This document shows positions 35,655 through 44,754 of a DNA stretch of 64,000 nucleotides, in pieces. The stretch comes from an uncultured Pelagibacteraceae bacterium (lineage in GTDB: Bacteria > Pseudomonadota > Alphaproteobacteria > Pelagibacterales > Pelagibacteraceae): contig CABXYE010000001.1 of NCBI GenBank assembly GCA_902516425.1, positions 1-64,000 of the forward strand, written 5' to 3'. The number at the start of each line of letters is the position of its first letter. The stretch's first letter is position 1. Below the pieces are notes generated by a model. It was not told the origin of the DNA, ran no database searches, and worked only from the letters and a program-made list of their open reading frames with translations. The position numbers were made by a program, and so were the translations under genes.

Positions 35655-37216
35655 TATTTAATTTTATTTATTATAAGATCTTTTGTTTCTTTCACACCAA
35701 AAAAACTTATAAAAAAACCCATCCTTGGTCCATTTTCGTCTCCAAAAACTACTTCATAAATCAATTTAAACCAATCCCGAAGGTTCTCAGTGTATCCATT
35801 TTCTTTACCAGTCGAATATATCATTGTTTGAATATCCTCTGGTTTCATTTTGTCATCACATTTATCTAAAGTTATTATCAGAGCCTCTAAAGCTTTTTTT
35901 TCTTCAGCGTTAGGTTTTTTATAATTTTTTTTTAATTTTATTACATCATTAAAATATTTTATTGCATAGCCTACTAAATTGTCAAAGATAGGATTGTCTT
36001 TTTCCAAAATATTTTTTTTATATTTTTTAACAAATTTCCAAAGAAGTTCTTTGCTATCAGCATTACTTGTTTCTACTAAATTTAATAGCATTGAAAATGA
36101 CATAATCATATTTTCTTTTGGCACTAAGCTGTTATGAACATGCCATACAGGGTTCATTAGTAGTTGCAACTCGTTTTGATTTTTTGCTTTCTCAATCAAA
36201 TCCAAATAATCATCAACAGTTTTTGAAACTATTTCTTTGTATAGTTTTTTTGCTCTTTTTGGGTTTTGATACATATATATTGACAAACTTTCTGGAGAGG
36301 CATACTCTAACCATTGATCAATAGTGATGCCGTTACCTTTTGATTTTGAAATCTTCTCTCCTTTTTCGTCCAAAAATAATTCATATGCAAACCCTGAAGG
36401 ATTTGTCTTCCCAATTAGTTTGATAATTTTTGTTGAGAGTATTGCACTCTCTATAAGATCCTTTCCATACATTTCAAAATCCACATCTAGTGCATACCAT
36501 CTCATAGCCCAATCAACTTTCCACTGTAATTTACAATTTCCATCATAAATGCTCATTTCCAAATCTTTTCCACTATTATCAAAAACAATAGTAGATTTTT
36601 CTCTATTTATATTTTTTACAGGTATTTCTAGAACATGACCTGTATCTGGACAAATTGGAAGAAATGGACTGTAAGTTTTTTGTCTCTCTTTTCCTAATGT
36701 AGGAAGTATTATGTTCATTATACCGTCATAATTCTCTAAAATAACCTGAAGAGAAGAGTTAAAGAAACCTGATTTATAAAGTGATGTTGAGCTTTTAAAA
36801 TTATATTTAAATTTAAAATTGTCTAAAAATTTTTTTAACATTTCATTATTATGCTCACCAAAACTATTAAATTTCTGAAAGGGATCAGGCACATTAGTAA
36901 GCGGTTTGTGTAAGTTTTTTTCTAATAATTCTTTTTGTGGAACGTTTTCAGGTACTTTTCTAAGACCATCCATATCATCTGAAAAAGTAATGATTTCCGT
37001 TGGGAGATCAGTCAAATATTTTAAGGCATTTACTATCATTGATGTTCTTGCAACTTCTCCAAAAGTTCCTATATGCGGTAGTCCACTAGGACCATAACCT
37101 GTTTGGAGAATTATTTTGCCTTTTTTTTCTATAAATGATTTTCTTTCCCGAAGCATTTTTTTTGCTTCAACAAAAGGCCATGCACTTGTTTTATCAAAAT
37201 TCTCTTTTTTAATCAT
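35654..37216 (-). CDS. lysK: Lysyl-tRNA synthetase, class I
   Basis: This is the archaeal-type class I enzyme that charges tRNA-Lys, used by many alphaproteobacteria in place of class II LysS. The HIGH-type motif is GPSGLPHIGTFGE near residues 43-55, and the KMSKS motif is EKISKSKGNGI near residue 290. The length (520 aa) is normal. It begins the lysK-pyrD-rpmB-transporter series and is divergent from trkH across 88 bases of AT-rich sequence in which I could not single out a promoter. Confidence 0.95.
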   Translation of the reverse strand: MIKKENFDKTSAWPFVEAKKMLRERKSFIEKKGKIILQTGYGPSGLPHIGTFGEVARTSMIVNALKYLTDLPTEIITFSDDMDGLRKVPENVPQKELLEKNLHKPLTNVPDPFQKFNSFGEHNNEMLKKFLDNFKFKYNFKSSTSLYKSGFFNSSLQVILENYDGIMNIILPTLGKERQKTYSPFLPICPDTGHVLEIPVKNINREKSTIVFDNSGKDLEMSIYDGNCKLQWKVDWAMRWYALDVDFEMYGKDLIESAILSTKIIKLIGKTNPSGFAYELFLDEKGEKISKSKGNGITIDQWLEYASPESLSIYMYQNPKRAKKLYKEIVSKTVDDYLDLIEKAKNQNELQLLMNPVWHVHNSLVPKENMIMSFSMLLNLVETSNADSKELLWKFVKKYKKNILEKDNPIFDNLVGYAIKYFNDVIKLKKNYKKPNAEEKKALEALIITLDKCDDKMKPEDIQTMIYSTGKENGYTENLRDWFKLIYEVVFGDENGPRMGFFISFFGVKETKDLIINKIK

Positions 37217-37304
37217 GATTAATTCAAATAAAATCTTAAATTAACGATTTAACTTATTCTTATAGAGTTGAAATTTATTTACCATAAAATAATGTTCTAT
37301 CAAA

Positions 37305-38744
37305 ATGTCAAATTATAAAACTGTTTTTTTTACGCTTGGAATTCTTCAAATAATTCTTGGAATTTTTATGTTGATACCAATATTTGTTCAGTTTTTTTTT
37401 AAAGAAATTGATTCTTCATTTTTTGGTGCCTCTATTATTACAATTATTTTTGGTACACTATTTTTTTTATCTAATCTTGATCATGATAAAAAGTTAAATT
37501 TACAACAAGCTTTTTTATTAACAGCTTTATCTTGGCTAAGTATTGCAATTTTTGGCTCACTGCCACTAATATTTTCTGAAGTCAATTTTTCATTTACCAA
37601 TGCCTTTTTTGAAAGTATGTCAGGTATTACAACAACTGGTTCAACAATCATTCCAAATTTAGGAGAAATGCCGAAAGCAATTTTGCTTTGGAGAGCAATT
37701 CTTCAATGGTTAGGTGGTATTGGAATAATTGTTATGGCGATCACTTTGATGCCGATAATGAATGTTGGTGGTATGCAATTATTCAAAATTTCTAACAGTG
37801 ACTCATCTGAAAAGATTCTCCCTAAATCAAAAGAAATTGCGTTAAGATTAATTTATATTTATTCAGGTCTCACTACACTCTGTGCAATTTCATATAAGAT
37901 TCTTGGGATGAATACTTTTGATAGTATAACTCATTCTATGACAACAATAGCAACTGGAGGGTTTTCAAATTATAACGAGTCCATTGGTTTTTTTAACAGT
38001 TTTGCAATAGAAATTTCAGCAATGATTTTTATTATCTTGGGTAGTTTACCTTTTATCGCCTACATCAAATTCTTAAACGGTAACAGAAAAATTTTTATTT
38101 CAGATATTCAAATTAGGACTTTTTTAAAAATAATCTTAATAAGCATCCTGATCTTATCAATTTATTTGTTTTTAGATAAATCATCTGAACTAAACTTTAG
38201 AACAGTTTTATTTAATGTAATTTCTATTTTGACAGGAACTGGATACGTAAACGCACAATTTGATAACTGGGGTGGATTTCCTTTAATTATATTTATAGGT
38301 TTAATGTTTATCGGAGGATGCGCTGGCTCAACAACTTGTGGTATAAAAATATTTAGATTTCAAATACTTTATTCATTTGTTTTGAATCAACTTAAAAAAA
38401 TTATTTATCCTAAGGGAATATTTGTTTTAAAATATAATCAAAGTCCTGTTGATGATAAATTTACTGCATCAATTATCTCTTTCATTTATATGTACTTGGT
38501 AATTTTTTTTACAATTACGGCATTATTATCTTTGACAGGTCTTGATTTTATTACTTCTATTTCTGGTGCAGCAACATCTATTTCAAACGTAGGGCCTGGC
38601 CTAGGTTCAACTATTGGACCAAACGGAAATTTTTCATCACTGCCTGATATCTCTAAGTGGATTTTAAGTTTTGGTATGATCTTGGGTAGATTAGAATTAT
38701 TTGCGATCCTTGTATTATTTTTACCATCTTTTTGGAGGAATTAA
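37305..38744 (+). CDS. trkH: Potassium uptake protein TrkH
   Basis: TrkH is the membrane subunit of the Trk potassium system. It has four repeated M1-P-M2 units with selectivity-filter glycines: SMSGITTTGSTI in the first repeat, TIATGGFSN in the second, ILTGTGYVNA in the third and SNVGPGLGS in the fourth. LIFIGGCAGSTTCGIKIFRF is also a conserved TrkH segment. The length (479 aa) is normal. The nucleotide-binding partner TrkA is not in the window. The 3' end is directly followed by the MFS gene. Confidence 0.94.
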   Translation: MSNYKTVFFTLGILQIILGIFMLIPIFVQFFFKEIDSSFFGASIITIIFGTLFFLSNLDHDKKLNLQQAFLLTALSWLSIAIFGSLPLIFSEVNFSFTNAFFESMSGITTTGSTIIPNLGEMPKAILLWRAILQWLGGIGIIVMAITLMPIMNVGGMQLFKISNSDSSEKILPKSKEIALRLIYIYSGLTTLCAISYKILGMNTFDSITHSMTTIATGGFSNYNESIGFFNSFAIEISAMIFIILGSLPFIAYIKFLNGNRKIFISDIQIRTFLKIILISILILSIYLFLDKSSELNFRTVLFNVISILTGTGYVNAQFDNWGGFPLIIFIGLMFIGGCAGSTTCGIKIFRFQILYSFVLNQLKKIIYPKGIFVLKYNQSPVDDKFTASIISFIYMYLVIFFTITALLSLTGLDFITSISGAATSISNVGPGLGSTIGPNGNFSSLPDISKWILSFGMILGRLELFAILVLFLPSFWRN

Positions 38745-38746
38745 AT

Positions 38747-40123
38747 TTGATAGAAATTAAAAAAAATTCTTTGTCTGAAATGTTCTCAGTTTATTTTGAT
38801 AAAAGAATGCTCAAAATTTTATTACTTGGTGCAATATCAGGTTTTCCATGGGTTTTGATTGGAAGTAGTCTAAGTTTATGGTTAAAGGAAGATGGATTAA
38901 GTAGATCAACTGTTGGATGGGCTGGATTAATTTTTGCAGTTTATGCTTTTAATTATTTGTGGGCACCTTTAATAGATAGAATTCGGATACCATTTTTAAC
39001 AAAAAAGATAGGTCATAGAAGAGGATGGATAGTTTTGATGCAAATTATCATCTTACTCTCACTCTTTCTATGGAGTTTACTGGATCCATCTGAAAATTTA
39101 GCTTTAGTTGTTACAGTAGGTTTAATAATTGCAATAGCATCCTCAACTCAAGATATTACAGTTGATGCTTTGAGAATTGAGCAGATTGGTGAGGATGAGG
39201 GAAGATCCATGGCTGCTGGAGCTGCAATGGCGGTTGTTGGCTGGTGGACAGGTTACAAGTTAGGCGGAGTACTTTCATTATTTGCAGCTGATATTCTACA
39301 AAAAATTGGTTTTGAAAATTATTGGCAAATAACCTTTTTGATTTTGGGGATTTTAGTAATTTTAATGAATATTGGATTGATGTTCATTGATGAATCTGGA
39401 AATTTAGATAGACAAAATCAACAAAAAGAAAATGATAAATTGATATCATCTCAATTTAAAAATGTAAATATATTTACAAAATTGATAACATGGATTGCGG
39501 GAACTATTAGTGGTCCTATTATTAGTTTTTTTAAAAAGAATGGTTTTTCGATTGCTTTAGGAATTTTAGGTTTCGTTTTTTTATTTAAAGTAGGAGAGGC
39601 ATTTCTTGGGAGAATGTCTATAATTTTTTATAAAGAAATAGGTTTTAGTAAATCAGATATTGCTATTTATTCCAAAACGTTAGGTTGGGTTACTACTGTG
39701 ACATTTACTCTTTTAGGTGGGCTTTTTGTAATAAGATCTGGGGTTTTAAGAGCAATGTTTTTTGCTGGAGTAATGATGGCAAGCACAAACCTTTTGTTTA
39801 GTGTATTGGCCTGGAGTGATAAGTCAGAATTTTTATTTGCTATTGCAGTTATTTTTGATGATATAGCAGCTGCATTTGCAACTGTAGCTTTTGTGGCTTT
39901 CATATCTATGCTTGTAGATAGAGCCTACACAGCAACTCAATATGCGCTCTTAGCATCAATAGGCACTGCTGGTAGAACATCTTTAGCATCCTCCTCTGGC
40001 GCCCTTGTAGATTGGTTAAATGGTGATTGGGGAACATTTTTTATTTTAACTGCACTAATGGTAATTCCTTCCTTAATAATTTTATGGATTATGAAAAATA
40101 AAATAAAACTAAGTGAAAAATAA
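38747..40123 (+). CDS. AmpG-like major facilitator superfamily permease
   Basis: This 12-helix MFS protein is of the AmpG/PAT type, the group that imports muropeptides or acts as acetyl-CoA-type transporters. AmpG-like features are LLGAISGFPWVLIGSSLSLWLKEDG at the N-terminus, SSTQDITVDALRIE near residue 140, and FISMLVDRAYTATQYALLASIG in the second half. TTG at 38747 is the preferred start because GGAGGAA at 38734-38740 sits six bases before it; a longer frame would start with this Shine-Dalgarno inside it. The following NlpC/P60 gene overlaps its end, which supports a cell-wall role. Confidence 0.82.
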   Translation: MIEIKKNSLSEMFSVYFDKRMLKILLLGAISGFPWVLIGSSLSLWLKEDGLSRSTVGWAGLIFAVYAFNYLWAPLIDRIRIPFLTKKIGHRRGWIVLMQIIILLSLFLWSLLDPSENLALVVTVGLIIAIASSTQDITVDALRIEQIGEDEGRSMAAGAAMAVVGWWTGYKLGGVLSLFAADILQKIGFENYWQITFLILGILVILMNIGLMFIDESGNLDRQNQQKENDKLISSQFKNVNIFTKLITWIAGTISGPIISFFKKNGFSIALGILGFVFLFKVGEAFLGRMSIIFYKEIGFSKSDIAIYSKTLGWVTTVTFTLLGGLFVIRSGVLRAMFFAGVMMASTNLLFSVLAWSDKSEFLFAIAVIFDDIAAAFATVAFVAFISMLVDRAYTATQYALLASIGTAGRTSLASSSGALVDWLNGDWGTFFILTALMVIPSLIILWIMKNKIKLSEK

Positions 40124-40865
40124 TTTTTTAAATAAATCTGTTGCTAATATTTATTCAAAGCCATCACTTAATTCTGAAGTAATTTCACAAATTTTATATG
40201 GAGAGAAATTCAAAATTCTATTGAAAAGAAAAAATTGGATAAAGATAAAAATTAATTATGACAATTATATTGGATATATTAAAAATGATAAGTTTTTGAA
40301 AAATTTTAAGCCCTCCTATAAAATTTCTAAAATTAAATCTAGAATATTTTTAAAAAGAGGAAAAAAAATTTTGTCTTCAAATCATTATCTATATTATGGA
40401 TCTGGTATATGTGTAAAAAACAAAAACAAGAAGTATATAGAATTTGAAAAAAATAAATGGATTAAAAAAAGCGATACTAAGAATATTGATCATTATGAAA
40501 AAAATTATATCAAAATATTCAAATCCTTTTTAAACACAAAATACTTATGGGGTGGAAAAACTTGCGTTGGGATTGATTGTTCAGCATTAATTCAAATTTA
40601 TTTTTATTATAATAGAATATTTTTTCCGAGAGATACGAAAGACCAAATCAAATTTTGTAAAAGAAAAAAAAGTAGAAATTTGTTTAGAGGAGATATCATA
40701 TTTTGGAAAGGGCATGTTGGTATATGTCTAAGCAAGTCTAAATTTATTCATGCTTATGGACCAAAAAAGAAGGTGATAGTAATGCCAACAATACAAACAA
40801 TTAAATTAATTGATAAAACAACAAATCTAAAAGTTAAAAAAGTATGTAATATTAGTAAATATTAA
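40113..40865 (+). CDS. NlpC/P60 family cell-wall peptidase with SH3-like domain
   Basis: This cysteine peptidase probably cleaves peptidoglycan stem peptides. The N-terminal part (about 10-125) looks like two bacterial SH3-type domains (VANIYSKPSLNSEVISQILYG). The catalytic domain (about 132-235) has nucleophile Cys156 in GIDCSALIQ and His201 in GHVGIC, with His213 as the third residue. No signal peptide is visible, so it may act on imported cytoplasmic muropeptides. The GTG start at 40113 overlaps the AmpG-like gene, which fits that idea. The 3' end overlaps tyrA by four bases. Confidence 0.86.
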   Translation: MKNNFLNKSVANIYSKPSLNSEVISQILYGEKFKILLKRKNWIKIKINYDNYIGYIKNDKFLKNFKPSYKISKIKSRIFLKRGKKILSSNHYLYYGSGICVKNKNKKYIEFEKNKWIKKSDTKNIDHYEKNYIKIFKSFLNTKYLWGGKTCVGIDCSALIQIYFYYNRIFFPRDTKDQIKFCKRKKSRNLFRGDIIFWKGHVGICLSKSKFIHAYGPKKKVIVMPTIQTIKLIDKTTNLKVKKVCNISKY

Positions 40866-41758
40866 TCTCTACCAAAGTCAGGTTTGTTTACATCCTGTTT
40901 TAATTTAATAATTTTAGATCTAACTTTTTTAGTTTGTGATAATTTTTTTAAAATTGATTTATTATTCTTAAAATTTATATCTTTTTTGAAAGATTTTAAG
41001 TTTTTGATAAATAAATCTATCGCTTTTGTAACATTAACTTTGTTATCAAAAAAAATATCTCTCCACATAATTTCATTTGAAGCAGCTATTCTAGAAAAAT
41101 CTCTCAACCCTCCAGCACTGTATTTTATAAGACCAAATTTAAGTATTTTTTCAAAATCTTGAGCTGATTTAACTAAATTATAGGCAATTAAGTGCGGTAG
41201 ATGACTTGTAATAGAAAAAACTTTGTCATGTTTATCCGAATTCATAATAACGGTTTTTGAGCCTATTTTTTTCCAAAAAGAAATTAAAAATTTTAAATTC
41301 TTAGGACTTGTTTTTTTATCCTTAATTAACACACACCACTTATCCTCAAACATATCAGCTTTTCCAAATTCTGGTCCACTCACCTCCGATCCTGCGATAG
41401 GGTGACTCCTTATCCATTTTATACCGCGTTTCAAAAATTTTTTAATAATTTTTGATGACTCTATTTTTGAAGAACTTACATCAGTGATCAATGTCTTTGG
41501 CGAAATAGTTTTGTTAATTTTAAGAATAAGTTTTTTATATTCACTCGTTGATGTACAAACAATTACTAAGCTTGAATTTACCAAACCATCTTTTAGTGAT
41601 TTAACAATTGTTCCAGGTAATTTGAGCCTTTTTATTTTAGCAATATTAGATTTTGATTTTTCATAAATAAATATTTTTTTTGCTATTTTTTTTTTTGATA
41701 TCTTTCTTGCTAAAGAAGAGCCTAGTAGTCCACAGCCAATGATGAATACGTTTCTCAT
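40862..41758 (-). CDS. tyrA: Prephenate/cyclohexadienyl dehydrogenase
   Basis: This NAD(P)-dependent enzyme oxidatively decarboxylates prephenate or arogenate in tyrosine synthesis. The Rossmann motif FIIGCGLLGSSLAR is at residues 5-18. The catalytic region has SHPIAGSEVSGPEFGKADMF and ITSHLPHLIAYNLV. The length (298 aa) matches the alphaproteobacterial TyrC form. It overlaps hisC by four bases, and this hisC-tyrA pair suggests that HisC also acts as the aromatic aminotransferase. Confidence 0.92.
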   Translation of the reverse strand: MRNVFIIGCGLLGSSLARKISKKKIAKKIFIYEKSKSNIAKIKRLKLPGTIVKSLKDGLVNSSLVIVCTSTSEYKKLILKINKTISPKTLITDVSSSKIESSKIIKKFLKRGIKWIRSHPIAGSEVSGPEFGKADMFEDKWCVLIKDKKTSPKNLKFLISFWKKIGSKTVIMNSDKHDKVFSITSHLPHLIAYNLVKSAQDFEKILKFGLIKYSAGGLRDFSRIAASNEIMWRDIFFDNKVNVTKAIDLFIKNLKSFKKDINFKNNKSILKKLSQTKKVRSKIIKLKQDVNKPDFGRD

Positions 41759-42840
41759 TTTCTAAATATATTTTGTGTTGCTTTAATAAATTTTATATTT
41801 TCCTCTTTTGATCCAATAGTTAATCTCAGCATATTTTTTATTTTATAACCTTCTTCAGTAGATCTTAAAATAATTCCTTTTCTTTTAAGTTTTTCATAAA
41901 AACTTTTAGCTCTTAGTTTGCATTTATTAAAGTTTAACAATAGAAAGTTAGCAGAGACTTTATTGGAACTAATATCATAATTGCTTAAAAAATCTCTCAA
42001 TTTTGTTGCATAAAAATAATTATGTTTTACCGAACGTGAAATAAATTTTTTATCTTTAAGCGATTCAACAGCTGCTTTTTGGGCAACTTCATTTACATTA
42101 AATGGGGGTTTAATGATATTCAAAGCATCGATTATTTTTTTTGAACCATGCCCCCAACCAATTCTTAAGGATGATAATCCGTAAATCTTTGAAAATGTCC
42201 TTAATAAAAAAACATTCTGTTTATTTTTAAATAATTCTAAACCAGATTTATAATCTTTATTTTGCATATACTCTGCATAAGCATCATCTACAACAAGTAA
42301 AATATTTTTTCTTAATTTTTTTCTTAAATCAATTAATTCAAACTTAGTCAAATAAGTGCCAGTTGGATTGTTTGGATTAGCAAGAAATACAATTTTAGTT
42401 TTATTACTTACTTTTTTAATTATTTCCGAAACAGAAACTTTAAAATTTTTTTCTTTAGCAAAAACAACTTTTGCTCCAACTATTTTTGCATATATTCTGT
42501 ACATCAAAAAACTAAATTGAGGAAGAATTACCTCATCTTTTGGTTTAAGAAAAAGCTGACATAACATTTGGATAACTTCATCTGAGCCAGCTCCACAGAT
42601 TATTTTTTCTTTATCGCAGTTAAATTTTTTTGAGATTTGGCTTCGTAATTCACTAGACCTTCCATCAGGATATCTAAAAAGATTTAATTTTTTATTTAAT
42701 ATTGCCTTCTTGGCCCTCGCGCTTACTCCAAGCGCAGATTCATTTGCTGAAAGTTTAATGATTTTCTTCAACCTCTTAACTGTCGATTTGCCAGGTTGAT
42801 AAGCCTCGATATTAAATCTTTTAAATTTTATAGTTGTCAT
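41755..42840 (-). CDS. hisC: Histidinol-phosphate aminotransferase (aromatic aminotransferase)
   Basis: This PLP enzyme acts in histidine synthesis and often in tyrosine/phenylalanine synthesis. Conserved motifs are LSANESALGVS near residue 30, ANPNNPTGTYL near 155, DDAYAEY and RTFSKIYGLSSLRIGWG with the PLP lysine near residue 218. The length (361 aa) is normal. It is first of the hisC-tyrA unit and is divergent from metX. Confidence 0.92.
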   Translation of the reverse strand: MTTIKFKRFNIEAYQPGKSTVKRLKKIIKLSANESALGVSARAKKAILNKKLNLFRYPDGRSSELRSQISKKFNCDKEKIICGAGSDEVIQMLCQLFLKPKDEVILPQFSFLMYRIYAKIVGAKVVFAKEKNFKVSVSEIIKKVSNKTKIVFLANPNNPTGTYLTKFELIDLRKKLRKNILLVVDDAYAEYMQNKDYKSGLELFKNKQNVFLLRTFSKIYGLSSLRIGWGHGSKKIIDALNIIKPPFNVNEVAQKAAVESLKDKKFISRSVKHNYFYATKLRDFLSNYDISSNKVSANFLLLNFNKCKLRAKSFYEKLKRKGIILRSTEEGYKIKNMLRLTIGSKEENIKFIKATQNIFRK

Positions 42841-42912
42841 CTTTTAAGTTTTAGCCTCTTTATAAATAAAATAACAATTTTTCATATAGTATTAGTTAAA
42901 ATATTTTAAAAA

Positions 42913-42941
42913 TTGACATACTAAATAACATCTTGTACAAA
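42913..42941 (+). promoter_or_regulatory. Sigma70-type promoter of metX
   Basis: A perfect -35 TTGACA (42913-42918) is followed after 17 bases by TACAAA (42936-42941). Initiation would fall near 42948, which is the first base of the riboswitch stem. Confidence 0.75.
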
Positions 42942-42945
42942 ATTT

Positions 42946-43004
42946 ATGCGCTGATTTACCTGAATTGCGAGCGCTCTAAAAAAACCGCTAAAAAAGTTTT
43001 TTTT
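42946..43004 (+). promoter_or_regulatory. SAM-II-type riboswitch upstream of metX
   Basis: The leader contains GCGCTGATTTA (from 42948), ATTGCGAGCGC (to 42974) and CCGCTAAAAAAG (42985-42996), the three blocks of the SAM-II pseudoknot aptamer in the correct order. P1 is GCGCT (42948-42952) with AGCGC (42970-42974). A competing stem AAAAAAAC/GTTTTTTT (42978-42985 with 42996-43003) ends in a T8 tract and could serve as attenuator. The Shine-Dalgarno region is more than 30 bases away, so control may be transcriptional. SAM-V, a related SAR11 aptamer, is the main alternative. Confidence 0.75.
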
Positions 43005-43035
43005 CTCACAATTCAATAATTAGCCTTAAAGAATT

Positions 43036-44154
43036 ATGAATGTTAAAGAGAATATAAAAATACTTGTTATTAAAAAACCATTGAAGCTTGATTGTGGTAA
43101 AACCATTAATAATTTTCCACTAGCATATGAAACTTATGGTTCACTTAATGAAAATAAAGATAATGCAATTCTAGTTTTTCATGCTCTTACTGGTGATCAA
43201 TTTGTTACGGGTATTAATCCTATCACAAAAAAAGATGGTTGGTGGTCTTATGCAGTCGGTCCCAACAAATCAATTGATACAAATAAATATTTTGTAATTT
43301 GTGCAAATGTTATAGGTGGTTGTATGGGGTCATTTGGTCCAAGCCACAAAAATCCTGATACAAATAAAATTTATGGCACAGATTTTCCAGTAATTACTAT
43401 TAATGACATGGTCAACGCTCAAATAAATTTATTAGATCATTTTAAAATCAAAAAACTTTTTTCAGTTGTTGGTGGATCAATGGGAGGAATGCAAGTTTTA
43501 CAATTTATTAGTAATTATCCAGATAAAGCTATTACAGTTGTACCAATCGCATGTACCTCAAGTCATTCTGCTCAAAATATTGCTTTTAATGAGTTAGGTA
43601 GACAAGCGATAGCATCAGATCATAACTGGTCTGACGGAAAATATTTATCTAATAATACTCTTCCTGATAAGGGATTATCAGTAGCGCGTATGGCTGCTCA
43701 TATTACTTATTTATCTAAAAAAGGTTTACAAGAAAAATTTGGTAGAAAACTTCAAGAAAGAGATTCACTTAAATTTGGATTTGATGCAGATTTTCAAATT
43801 GAGAGTTATTTAAGATATCAAGGATCAGTTTTTGTAGATCGATTTGATGCTAATAGTTATCTTTATATCACAAGAGCAATGGATTATTTTGATTTGGTCA
43901 AACAATTTGATGGTAATTTATCTCATGCATTTAAAAAAACTAAGGCAAAGTTTTTTGTAATATCTTTCACTTCGGACTGGCTCTATCCAACCCAAGAAAA
44001 TAAAGATATAGTTATTGCTCTTAATGCGATAGGAGCTGATGTCGGATTTGTTGAAATAAAATCTGATAAAGGACACGATTCTTTTTTATTGGATGTTCCA
44101 GACTTTTTGAAAACCCTTAAAAATTTTTTAGATAAATCTTACTTAGAGATATAG
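43036..44154 (+). CDS. metX: Homoserine O-acetyltransferase (MetX family)
   Basis: MetX activates homoserine, usually with acetyl-CoA and in some alphaproteobacteria with succinyl-CoA, as the first step of methionine synthesis. The alpha/beta-hydrolase nucleophile Ser148 lies in VGGSMGGMQ. The acid is in SFTSDWLYP and the histidine in KGHDSFLLD. The oxyanion block LTGDQFVTG is near residue 51. The length (372 aa) is normal. It is controlled by the riboswitch upstream and is followed three bases later by metW. Confidence 0.94.
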   Translation: MNVKENIKILVIKKPLKLDCGKTINNFPLAYETYGSLNENKDNAILVFHALTGDQFVTGINPITKKDGWWSYAVGPNKSIDTNKYFVICANVIGGCMGSFGPSHKNPDTNKIYGTDFPVITINDMVNAQINLLDHFKIKKLFSVVGGSMGGMQVLQFISNYPDKAITVVPIACTSSHSAQNIAFNELGRQAIASDHNWSDGKYLSNNTLPDKGLSVARMAAHITYLSKKGLQEKFGRKLQERDSLKFGFDADFQIESYLRYQGSVFVDRFDANSYLYITRAMDYFDLVKQFDGNLSHAFKKTKAKFFVISFTSDWLYPTQENKDIVIALNAIGADVGFVEIKSDKGHDSFLLDVPDFLKTLKNFLDKSYLEI

Positions 44155-44156
44155 CA

Positions 44157-44753
44157 GTGAAAACAGAATATAAAATAATAGTTGATTTAATAGAGGGAAA
44201 AACAAGAGTTTTGGATGTTGGCTGCGATGATGGCACATTAATGGAATCATTAAAAAAAAATAAAGATATTGATGCGAGAGGAATTGAGATTTCAAAAGAT
44301 AAAGTTCAAACCTGTGTATCAAAAGGACTTACTGTTATTGAGGGAAATGCAGAATTTGATTTAAAACAATTTCCAAATGACTCTTTTGATTATGTTATCC
44401 TAGGTCAAACTTTACAGGCTTTCGTAAATCCTGAAATTGTTATAAGAGAACTCTTAAGAGTTGGAAAGAAAGCTATCGTAACAATTCCAAATTTTGGTCA
44501 TTGGAAAGTAAGATTAAATTTACTTATTAAAGGAACTATGCCAATCACAGAATCGTTACCAAATAATTGGTATAACACCCCAAATATTCATATGTGTACA
44601 ATTAAGGATTTTGTTAAATTTTCAAAAATTATAAAATTTAAAATCTTCAAATCTTTAGCTCTGACTAATAAAAACATATCAAATATTAATAATTCCAATT
44701 TATTTTATAAAAATTTATTTGCAGAATTAGGTATATTTTTAATTGAAAAATAA
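44157..44753 (+). CDS. metW: Methionine biosynthesis protein MetW
   Basis: MetW is a methyltransferase-fold protein needed with MetX for methionine synthesis in many proteobacteria. It has a SAM-type glycine loop (VLDVGCDDGTLMESL near residues 19-33) and the family blocks LGQTLQAFVNPE and PNFGHWKVRLNLL. The length (198 aa) is standard. The start is GTG, three bases after metX. It shares the riboswitch-controlled transcript. Confidence 0.94.
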   Translation: MKTEYKIIVDLIEGKTRVLDVGCDDGTLMESLKKNKDIDARGIEISKDKVQTCVSKGLTVIEGNAEFDLKQFPNDSFDYVILGQTLQAFVNPEIVIRELLRVGKKAIVTIPNFGHWKVRLNLLIKGTMPITESLPNNWYNTPNIHMCTIKDFVKFSKIIKFKIFKSLALTNKNISNINNSNLFYKNLFAELGIFLIEK

Positions 44754-44754
44754 G

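Noticed and set aside
37217..37304. Possible riboswitch or small RNA between lysK and trkH
   Set aside because: The 88 bases are almost pure A/T with no stable hairpin or recognisable motif.
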